Shown in pieces: positions 48,440-58,405 of a stretch of DNA of 64,000 bases. The stretch covers positions 16,060,501 through 16,124,500 of the forward strand of contig OZ019759.1 of the NCBI GenBank assembly GCA_947034885.2, given 5' to 3'. Numbering within the stretch: the first letter of the stretch is position 1; each line of letters opens with the position of its first letter. The stretch comes from Thuidium tamariscinum. Lineage: Eukaryota > Streptophyta > Bryopsida > Hypnales > Thuidiaceae. The position numbers and the translations under genes are program-made. The notes under the pieces were generated by a model. It was not told where the DNA came from and made no database searches. It saw nothing but the letters and a program-made list of their open reading frames with translations.

Positions 48440-51400
48440 CTAGGCTTCATTTTGTTCCAACCACTCCCTCAATGACTGATGTATGACTTCAATTACTTCA
48501 GATGAAATCTTGTAAACTGTATCTCCTCCTTTCACTCGGTAGGCAGCTTGCTTCATGGTGAATTTGCAGGCACAAACTAGGTGTGCACCCACATAAGCAG
48601 TGACAGACTTGTCCAAGTACTTGTATGTCTCCTCTCCACGCCCAAACTTCTTGTAATATGTTCCTTCGATGACATATTCACCTGCATCAAATTCTCCACC
48701 CCACGAGCACTGAAGTGGACTTGTTAGTTGGTACTTCCGTCTCTGGCATTGGAGTATGTAAAACTCCACATTGTCGTCATTGTTGTCCTCTGTAGGGACT
48801 ACAAAATTGTCTCCTACGTCCACAAGGTCACCTAAATCCCCGTCAACACCTTCAAAACCTGCATATCAACATGGACCACAATGAAAGAAATTTTGCAACT
48901 GTATAAATTTCATACAAGGAAATAATTCACATGAGTCTAAGTAGAATTAGTTGCACAAGTATACATATGACAATGTCACACTAATTCAGTGAATTGGAAT
49001 GCCAAGTCACTGTAGATGGTCCATCACAGAGCAACAAGTTACTTTGTTTAACAACATGATTTTTAATTTGGTCCCTAAATCACAAACTCTTAGAACTACA
49101 TGTATGGAAATAATTGCCACTAGCTACAATATAGAATTAAGGTCAAAAACTCATTGCCTTGAATGTAATTAAAAATTAAATCAACATGAACGATCCATGC
49201 AAAGGGTGAAAGTATACTACCTAAGGTATAAAATGAACACAAATCAAGAGTACTTGGAGTCTGCATTTACTCCTCTAAGTACTTGAAGTAATTATGAGGA
49301 AATACCACTTGCACATGATGAAACTATAAATATGCCAATATGCTCTACTTCATATATTTATTTGAATGGTAATAAACCTAGCAATTTATGTACATTGAAT
49401 CAATGGGAGTAGACTAGGATGGAATGAATTTCATAGTAGGGCAATTGAATCACACTTATGAATTCGAACTCATCTAGTTCTTCATGATCTTCAGGTGCAG
49501 CATTAGTAGTTTTGGGTTGCAACTTCCTAACACGCCAAGGTTGTACATGAGCCTTCTGCTCACAATTCTCCCAATCTTCCTCTACACAAGGAAGACAAAA
49601 ACAAGAGAGCTTCCTCACCAACAAGCGAGTATTGTCAGAAGAAGAATTTCCCATCACTGAATGTAGTGAACGAGAACCCGATAAGGTGGCGCATGCAAAG
49701 CTGTGCCTCTTGTCAACATCATTCTCTCCAATGTGCCAGAATGTCCTCACAATAGAATTCGTAGTAGAGCAGGTGTATGAACTACGGGGCCTGGTAGAAA
49801 ATCCTTCTTCTAAAAAATCAACACACTGGGAGGCACACTGCAAAGGGCGCTCAGGGTTCCTAATTTGCTCTTGCCGAAGAACGCGCTTTACAACAGCTCC
49901 AGCGCCATCCCATTCTCCTTCATCAATAAACAAAAGTTGTGTACATGGTGATGTTAGCTTCAAAGCCCAGCAAATTAAACCATGTAGTGAATGTACAAGT
50001 GATTACAACATGAAAAACATATCAATATAGAAGTGGAATTCACATACCTTTCCCGTGGCCGGAGGCAAAGAAGTTCCACATCATGGTGCAACCACCGGTG
50101 AGACTAGGATATCGAGCTCAAAATAGAGAGCTGTAGCCCCCTTAAATTGTGCAGCACATCCATCGCTAAACACCCAATGATCAAATGGCCTATCCTCATT
50201 ATTCAAAACCCATTCCCAATGTAGGAGCAGACAATGTTGAACAAACAAGGAGTCATGCTTCTTATCATCTGAGAGATAGAAATGAGTGTGCTTCTGGATC
50301 ACAAGTTCACCTTCAGTAGATCGCACCTTCCTGAAGGTAAGGTGAACAAGCAAAGTCATGGTTTGAGACATGTAGTACATTGACTGTACCTCATTTTGAA
50401 TTTGGAAGTTGTAGTTTTCTGCAAAGTCAATGTGTGAAATGAAGACCCCTTCTGGAACATTGTCCATCATGTCTTTGCACTGTTGGTCTTGCCAATTTGC
50501 AATGATGTTGTCCTTAATAAAAGCAGCTACTTTGGGCTTCAAATATGCAATGAATTCCCTAGGGCTTGTTTCCTTGAAAACTTCATTGAGCCTCTTTTTT
50601 TCCTTTCCGGTCTCAGACTAAGTTCCAAGTGTGATGTACTCAAAACATTTCCAACGTACCTTCAAAAAAGTATAATAGCAAAATTAGAAATGAGTGAGCT
50701 TGTTTTAACAATGAATGCAAACTTCAAACTAAAGATGAATCAAAACAAAAAATTAAAATCAACCTCCTTCATGAAAACTGAAAATAAATATAAATTGAAA
50801 GTGAATGGAAACTAAAAATGAACCAAAAATGAACCAAACATGAAAGAAAACTATAAGTGAATTGTAGTGCAAAGCTAGAAATTAAAAGTACTTAGAAATT
50901 AAAACCGAAGTACCACAAGAAAATTGAAAATGAATCAAAACAAAAAACCAAAAATATTTTTAAAATGAAAAGAAATGAATAAAAAACAGAAATTAAGCAA
51001 AACTCAAAAATGAATTAAAAGAAGTAGAGTGAGAAATGAATCAAATAGGAATCTAAACTCAAAATGAATGAAAACCAGAAATGAATAAAAACTAAATCAA
51101 ACATTAATGAAAATTGAAAATGAGTCTAGAATTTGAAAATTGTTTTAAAACTAAAAATGAAAATGAAGCTCCCACAGTAAAACTTAAGATGAATGAAAAC
51201 TTAAAATGAGTGTATTCCACACTAAAACGAATCAGTTATAAAACTAAGCATGTTTCATAATTTAAATGATAATTAATTTTCAAGACAATGTTTTCTATAA
51301 ACCATCATCATACCTTATATTCCCCAGAAGTACAGAGCTCATGAGGACAGAATTTCAGCTTCTTGACACCACAGTCATGGCATGTTCCCATAACACACTC

Positions 51401-52967
51401 TAGCTAATGCCATTGATCCAATTCCCCTTTGGGACACACGCAATCTAGCCACAACAAAGTAATTCGTTTGTAGCCAACAGAATGAGCGCCACGTGTTGAT
51501 TGCACTTCATCTCCTGTAGACTCCATACAAAGTGGGCAAGAGCAGGAGCACTGCAAGTATACATGTAGCCTCGCACTAAATCTCTCATTACATTCAGTCC
51601 AACTCGCATAAAGTCCATTTCGACATGGTAAATGCAACAACAGACATTGCGATCCTTCAATGGCCGAATGTACCAAGGCTTCATCCTCTCAAAAGTGCGT
51701 TGGGCAATTTGACACTCTAGGTGGGTCTCCCTGAACTCCAAGAAGAATGCAGTCTGATTGCACATGCATAAAAAATGAAGTGTTAGTGTGACTTACAAAG
51801 TAGATCAGTAGTCAATTGCAAAGTGTAAGAAAAAAATCAGAGAAGTGACAAGTACAAATATGACTCCTACTTGTACCATATACCACACGAAGTATAGTTT
51901 TGGAAAGCATAAGTGATTTTGAAAGTTATAAATAATTTATTTAGTATTGCAAATGACTTCAAACAATACCTTCAATGATATTTGTACTAGTTTAAACTAC
52001 ACTAAGTACATCTATGAATACAATACTTAGGGTATATATTGGGAATACAATAGAGTACAACAAAAATATTTTGTAGTATACACATATGTTATTTTAGAGC
52101 ACTTTTAAATTACATCTCATATACCTCAGTGAATGAATAATAAAATGAAAACAAAAGGTGGTATAGGAGAATAACCTGTGTAATAGTAAGGTAATGTGTA
52201 GCGTGGGTTAATCCTCCCTTCTTCTCACCTCCATCCTTATTGACTACATCCTTCCTATTTGAACTGACCCTAGTCTTCTCATGCCACTACAGTTTCACCA
52301 TTTCTGCTGTATATGTAGTTGTACCATCTTTCCTTTTCTGCCTTTGGAGAAGAGTGAATCTTGATGTTCCTTCATTCATTTCAGATTTTCTGTCCAAAGC
52401 TGCCATGATGTTGTCAGGCTTGGTTCCAAGTACCCTAGCCAACGCCCTCACACCACCGACTCCTTCACTCACTGTTGCATCAAGCAATGCACCCTTCCTG
52501 GATAGCATATGGTTAGAGAAAGGGATGCTAAGGGCTTCTAACTCACCCTTAAAACTTTGAATGAACCTGTGGATACTTAGAGCCTCTGAAGGATGGGGGT
52601 AATAGGAGGGCAATAGGGGCCAAATCGTGTTGTGCCTGAGGACCTTTTCGAGTACATCTTTCCAACTTTGAGGATCTGGACAACTTAACAATTGTTCAAG
52701 AGTGTAGTTTCTGATTTTTTGTGCAACTCTGCAGGATTCCCTAGAAGAAAGGACATCTACCTGTCCTGCCACAGTCACTGTAGCTAGAGAGGCAACCTCC
52801 TCAGCTTGAATCCGCACTTTCTCTCTACGGGTTTTTTTATAGATCCGGTTGCACTCTAGTGTCTCCTGCCTCTGTACCTCAAGCAATTGCTCTTGTAAGG
52901 CTCTCTCAGCAGGTCCAGGCCGGGTGAGGCCTTCTCTAGCTCTCCTTCGCTTAGCAGAATTACCCAT
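48440..52967 (-). pseudogene. DDE-like transposase gene of element D, five exons, three TAG stops and two frameshifts
   Basis: Exons: 52967-52176, 51753-51314, 50659-50048, 49917-49456, 48858-48440. The protein starts MGNSAKRRRAREGL and has a helix-rich N-terminal part; a Cys-rich segment (RNVCCCIYHVEMD, CSCSCPLC, CVMGTCHDCG) suggests zinc binding. The RNase H-like core reads HIDFAENYNFQIQNEVQSMY, then VFSDGCAAQFKG, then across a perfect phase-1 junction GHGKGEWDGAGAVVKR, giving candidate catalytic D, D and E/D. I recognise this as a transposase-like family known mainly as uncharacterised proteins of animals, but have no firm name. TAG stops at 52287-52289, 51404-51406 and 50618-50620; one-base deletions are implied near 51550 and 50090 by the exon lengths. 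The stop is TAG 48440-48442 with TGA two codons later. Confidence 0.75.
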
Positions 52968-53140
52968 CCTGCATAAAAATGACAACAATTGCATACATAA
53001 AATATTATTTGTCATAGTACAGGATGATTCAGGTATACTTCACAAAACTTCAATGGCCATGGGTGAATAGTTTAGATGAATGCTAAAGGTGTATAAAAAA
53101 TTTAATGAAAACTAAATTTCAAAAGTGATATAATAAAAAA

Positions 53141-53575
53141 CTATCCTAAATAATAATAAGTCAATCTGTTCAGATAGAGTAAGAGACTTATGGAGTTGGA
53201 GTTTGAAGAATCTACCCGAGATTGGATAGATTCTTCTAGTACATCAGGTAGTATGACACCAAACAAAGAATCAGGACCTTTAGCCAACCGTTTGCGTGAA
53301 TTTGCCTCAATCTTTGAATAGTGCATGTACCATGCAAGGTTCCCAACTTCTGAGACCGGAGTACCTGAGATGTGAGTATCTTGGACAATTGAATGACTTC
53401 CACGTAAGCTACTAGACTGAGCTTGTGGACTCAATGCAATAATGGAGTTGGTACAATGTGGATAATAATTTGTTATCAATTGTTGCACTAGTTGAGGAGG
53501 CTGCTTCTCAGAGTAATAATCGGTAATCACAGTTTGAACAAAAGGAGAATCCAGGGACTTCCTTTCTCTAGACAT
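53141..53575 (-). CDS. Unassigned ORF upstream of the element D transposase
   Basis: A 144-codon frame starting at ATG 53575 with ordinary amino-acid composition (Gln, Ser and Tyr rich). It lies about 0.17 kb upstream of the acceptor preceding the transposase ATG at 52967. It may be a first exon or a separate small gene; no donor joins it in frame to 52968. No domain recognised. Confidence 0.35.
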   Translation of the reverse strand: MSRERKSLDSPFVQTVITDYYSEKQPPQLVQQLITNYYPHCTNSIIALSPQAQSSSLRGSHSIVQDTHISGTPVSEVGNLAWYMHYSKIEANSRKRLAKGPDSLFGVILPDVLEESIQSRVDSSNSNSISLLLYLNRLTYYYLG

Positions 53576-55140
53576 TGATCCCTAATTGTAGAAAACATAC
53601 AAGGAATTTAAGAAACAACACTGTGCCCTTGCATCTTACGTTACCTGTAACAAGCGATGGCAAATGGATTAAAAAACATTGAAACCCTATATTATAAAAT
53701 TACTAATCAATTACTAATAAATAAAAATATGAAAACACAATTATCAATGACTGAATGTTGCAAGGAAGATGACTTGGAAACATACAAGTGCAGGAAATGG
53801 AAATACCATCAGCATCCAAGCTCACAGCAAAGAGTATACAAGATGCACGTTGATATATAAGACGTTGTCAAATTCAGTAGGTAGCTCTTTCACCCAGATT
53901 TGCCATCGCCAAATCCCCTGTGAAAATAAGATAACTTAAGGTTAAAAAATAAGAGTGCAAATCAATTATTATTTATGCTTAAGCTTAAGAAACTCCAAGT
54001 TAAAGAAAAATATGTCGCTAATCACAAGCGTCTTCACCCCAACACAAACATATAGTTTTTTAATGTATAAAACTGTGTATACTGAATTAAATATAATCCT
54101 CACGTAAATAACCCTATTCCAAAGTCTTGCAATGCGACTATTCCTGTAAGCAAATGTCACAATTTGGCCATGAGGTTCACATTGTCACTGTATTAGTTAT
54201 ACTGGTTACAAGTGACATCACTAGTTCTACTATACACAATTGTCCTTCAAAGCACATATGAAAGTAAATTAGTCAATGGGATTGCAATATCTCCCCTAGA
54301 AATATATGTAATTGTTCATATCTAACATTCTAAAAGAGAACAAGTTTTATAAATTTAACAAGTACAATTAAAATGGCAACTGCCCAGTGTAGTTGTATTA
54401 TGAAACTGAACTCCTAAGACCTCTTCTATGTTTTCCTATTTATGAGAAGGAAAATTTTTCAGTTTGTTTTTGGTAATCAAAACCATGACAATTCAAATGG
54501 AAATGAAATCACATTGTCCTAGGTACTAAAATGGTAGAATTCAGGAGTACTTTGAGCTTTCCTTTACTCCTCTAAGTACTCCTCGGAATACATTTACTAC
54601 TGTAAGAATTCCTAAGTACTCCTTCATATACATTTACTTCCCTAAGTACTTCTCTAAGTACTCCACATTATACATTTACTCTTCAAAGTAATAATAGAAA
54701 TACATTTATTTCTCAAAAAACTCCTCGAAATACATTTACTCGTACATGTACTTCTCTAAGTACTCTTGAAAATACTCTACAAAATGCATTTACTCTTTCA
54801 GTACTACTCAAAATACATTTACTCCTCAAAGTACTCCTTAAAATACATTTACTACTCTAAATACTTATCAGAATACATTTACTCCTCTACAAACTCTTCT
54901 AAGTATTCCTTAAAATTGATTTTCTCCCCAAAGTGTTCTTATAAGTACTTCTCAAAAATACAATAATTTCTTGAAGTACTCCTAGAAATACTCCCCATAA
55001 TACATTTATGCTTCTAAGTACTACTGATTGTATTCCTCAGAGTACATGTACAAATTTCTCCTCGAGGAGTAATTAGAGGAGCAAATAGAAGAGTGAATGT
55101 ACATATTTCTACCAATAGCTGCTTAAAGTACTCTTGATTT
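53576..55140. repeat. AAGTACTT motif cluster in element D
   Basis: From about 54540 to 55130 the sequence is an irregular array built from CTCTAAGTACTCCT and ATACATTTACT words, giving some twenty AGTACT or near matches. The same words recur singly at 47670-47730 and 49245-49290. The first part, 53.6-54.5 kb, is AT-rich with nothing recognisable. Confidence 0.7.
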
Positions 55141-55339
55141 TTTCAATTCTTAATAAATATTATATATATACCATTGCCTAAACCATTGGGACCGTATTTG
55201 GGATTATTCAACAGAAATGGAGACATCTTTTAGCTCTTAAGTCTTTAGTTTTGTAATGCAAGCTACATACTTAGTCAATTGTTGGTATTCTGCTGTTGTT
55301 TCTACTTTAAAAAATAGTGCTCAAAACAACTCTAAGTGC

Positions 55340-56600
55340 TGCCTGAACTGAAGACATAGTGAAGGTGGAACCCATAGAACTTGAGAGATAGATTTGCACA
55401 TTTCAAACACTTAAGTGATTCCTAAGACTTGGGTGTTGCCCTGCCTCCGCAATGTAGCTCCTTCCACCTACAAAGTCGGGCACACCAACACAAATATTTG
55501 GATTCGATGAACATCATATCTTGTTACAGTTGTTTTTCTAAACCCTGAACTTCAGCAAACTGTAAACTACAAGTGACCACCACAGATTTGAGGCGCTAAA
55601 CAGGCAATGGAAACAACTGTGACCAAAATCTCAAAATATTGGCAAGTCAAACCCGTAGGTTGAGAAAACGGTGGCGTAGTGTGCTTCTACAGCTTTATAA
55701 AACCGCACGCATAAAATATGTTGATTGAAAGTACAATTGGGATCGTACTCTGGATTATTGAACACAAATGAAAACGTCTTTCTGCTCTAACATCTTCAGT
55801 TCTGTCATGCACGCTACATACTTAGTCAATTACTGGTATGCTAGGGCTGTTTCTATTTAAAAAAGGGAGTCAATGCTTAAAAGTATTGTAAGTGTTCCAT
55901 AAACTAAAGTGAAGGTGAAACCAATTGAACCTGAGAGACGGTTGCGTACATTCCAAACACTTGGGCATTGCCTTCCCTTCGCAACTCAACTCTTTCCACC
56001 AACAAAGTAAAATACAACAGCTCAAATACTTGGATTCAACATCGTATCCTGTTACAGAGGTTTTGGCAACCGTGAACTTGAGCAGCAAACCGTAAACTAC
56101 AAGTGACCACCATAGATCCGAGGCACTAGATAGGCAATAAATAAAGTTCTCACACTAAATCACGAAATCATGCAGGTTCAAATCCATTGTTGAGAGACTC
56201 AACACAGTGTGCACGCAATGAATTACTAATATGCTAGGGCTGTTTCTATTAAAATAAAGGAGTGCTTAAAAGTATTGTAAGTGCTCCATGAACTAAAGTG
56301 AAGGTGAAACCAATTGAACCTGAGAGATGGCTGCATACATTCCAAACACTTGGGCATTGCCTTCCTTCCGCAACTCAGCTCTTTCTACCAACAAAGTAAA
56401 ATACAACAGCACAAATACTTGGATTCAACATCATATCCTATTACAGAGGTTTTGGCAACCCTGAACTTGAGCAACAAACTGTAAACTACAATTGACCAGT
56501 GCCAAAGATCCGAGGCGCTAGATAGGCAATAAATAAAGTTCTGACCCTAAATCGCAAAATAATGCAGATTCAAATCCATTGTTGAGAGACTCAACATAGT
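55340..56600. repeat. Diverged direct repeats, three copies of a ~400-bp block
   Basis: Blocks starting with a GTGAAGGTGRAACC stretch at about 55362, 55910 and 56299 share further landmarks in the same order: CTTGGGYRTTGCC, CCAACAAAGTAAAATACAACA (or near), TTGGATTCRA, GTAAACTACAA and GAGGCRCTA. The first copy is the most diverged. No coding capacity is evident. Confidence 0.7.
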
Positions 56601-56639
56601 GTGCACACAATGAAACTCAAATCGTCACGGAATTGTCTC

Positions 56640-57389
56640 TGTTGCAGTGCTCAAACAACAAGAACGGTGCATGGAGGGTGCATGCTACAAAACGAAGGGA
56701 TGACAGAAGAGAGATTCTCTCCATGAAAATAGGATCTCATCCGCAAGTGTAGGAAAATGTACGGTCAAGATGTGAGTGTACTTTTTAACGAACGGTACAG
56801 ATTACACTACAAATGTACTTTACATACTCGTAATACTTTTTCTACATTTGAGTACTTTTTGCAACTGTCGGCGGAGAATTTCATGCACCACAAAATACAT
56901 GTATTTTAGGGGATCTAACCATTAGCCATCCTAGAAGACACATATATAAACATTCCAGAACCGCAATATCAGCCAGAAAATTCCATTCCTTATCCGCTTT
57001 TGGCTGCAGAAAAGAATGCCACATCAGCTCCAGATTTCGAGAAATCTCTACAAATAAGCCCCGTTTATCTTCAAGAAACCCTGGCATATGAATATATCTC
57101 GTAGTTTATTATAAACCTACGTCAATCTAAACCGTCAATTTTCCTTCACAAAGTACTTTCCACTTTTTTAGCAAATCTGATGTACTTTGGATTCTTACAA
57201 AAGTACTTTTTACAACTAGTATAAAACATTTCTACAGTTTGATGGCAATCGAAAACAAACTAATAGCAGGTTACTCACCTACTTCTTCTCATTAGGAATC
57301 AAAAAGATTTGGTTAAGCATTTCAAAAAAGTACCTTCACCAGAGTACATTCCATAAAAGTACTTTTCTGACGTACTTTTTAGGGAGGGC
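56640..57389. repeat. Right subterminal region of element D with GTACTTT motifs
   Basis: GTACTTT/AGTACTTT words occur at about 56772, 56815, 56853, 57150, 57183, 57202, 57325 (GTACCTT), 57341 (GTACATT), 57357 and 57372, in both orientations because the core AAGTACTT is palindromic. The left end of the element has the same words. Such subterminal repeats are typical transposase or regulator binding regions. Confidence 0.7.
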
Positions 57390-57406
57390 GTAGTCGACTT
57401 TCACCC

Positions 57407-57410
57407 ATTT
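57407..57410 (+). repeat. 4-bp target duplication ATTT, right of element D
   Basis: Matches 33462-33465. Confidence 0.85.
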
Positions 57411-57778
57411 GAAGATTGTAAAGAATCCTGCCATTTTTTGCAATTGAATTCAAAGCCTCTTTTCTCTTTAATTTCACTTAAAGGAAAGTAGAAAAAAATG
57501 GGTACAAGTTGGAATAAGTAGGACCTTGAATGTTGTATGTATAATATAATGTTGATGGTTCTTTTTCCCGACTTTCTTATGTATTTGATGATAGTAAAGA
57601 ATCCTGCCATTTTTCGCAAATGAATTCAAGGCCTCTTTTCTCTTTAGTTTCACGTAAAGGAAAGCAAACAAAAAAGGGGTACAAGTTAGAATTAGTAGGA
57701 CCTTGAATGTTGTATATTTAATATAATGTTGATGGTTCTTTTTCCCGATTTTCTTATGTATTTGAAGATAGAAGGCCA
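57411..57778. repeat. Continuation of the ~176 bp satellite, about two units
   Basis: Resumes exactly after element D and its ATTT duplication, in the same orientation as 30604-33465; landmarks lie at about 57580 and 57757. It stops abruptly at about 57771 within GAAGATAG, where unrelated AT-rich sequence begins. Confidence 0.9.
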
Positions 57779-58405
57779 TATTCATTAAATTGAGAAAATC
57801 AGGAGTCTCTTTTTAATTACGATTCTAAATTTAGTAAAGAAAAGGTTTATTAAATTAAGACAATTCAATAAATTGAGACTACAAAGAACCAGAAATGATA
57901 AGGAGAAATGCAAAAGGAGAATAATTTCAACAATAAAGCAAGTCCAATACAAAGTAATTACATTAACTTTAGAACCATTTAACATAGAATACATAAATAC
58001 ATTTTTTTCAAAATAAAGAAGTTTGGACAACAAAAATGCAATCAACAAAAAGCAAAATGCACAATACAATATAGACAAAAAGAATTTGGATTTATTACAT
58101 TGAGCTCCATCCATGACATTCATGTCTAAATATAGATGAATACAAAAACTAAAGAAACCAATACAAAAAGCGAAATATTTTTTTGAATGTAATCTATTTT
58201 TTTGGCATTTCCCCCCCCCCCCCTCTTTTTTCCCTTAAAAAGAATACAAAAATAATATATAAACTAGAAATTATACTAACAAACTAATTTTTTTTTTCAT
58301 TTTTCATTTTTTTTCATTTTTAATCAATTTTAGAATAATAGAGGAACTAACCTATAAACATCAAACTATAACTATTTAGTTTAGGATCCTACAAACAAAA
58401 CATCT
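57779..58405. other. AT-rich 3' flank of the element A transposase
   Basis: No gene is seen. Contains a poly-C/poly-T tract at about 58209-58240. The inner end of element A may lie here, near the abrupt satellite edge at 57771. Confidence 0.45.

Larger units (their letters stand above)
33466..57406. mobile_element. Element D: complete 23.9-kb DNA transposon carrying a SET-domain gene
   Basis: Both ends are directly visible because the insertion split a satellite unit. The left end starts GGGTGAAAGTTGACTAC at 33466, and the right end (57406) reads the same in reverse complement with one C/T difference (GGGTGAAAGTCGACTAC). The target ATTT is duplicated (33462-33465 and 57407-57410), and removing the element plus one ATTT restores GTATTTGAAGAT of the satellite unit. 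It carries a SET-domain gene on the plus strand (35097-40858) and a transposase on the minus strand (48440-52967). Copies of AAGTACTT-like motifs crowd both ends and several internal clusters. Size is exceptional for a cut-and-paste element. Confidence 0.93.

Noticed and set aside
35097..52967. Altered nuclear genetic code with UAR read as Gln
   Set aside because: One stop replaces a Trp, several genes here end naturally at TAA or TAG, and elements L, B and C also contain TGA lesions and C a frameshift. Decay of methylated copies explains all of it, so recoding is kept only as a test in the findings.
53141..53575. Joining this ORF to the transposase as a first exon
   Set aside because: No donor gives a phase compatible with the acceptor at 52968, so it is listed separately.
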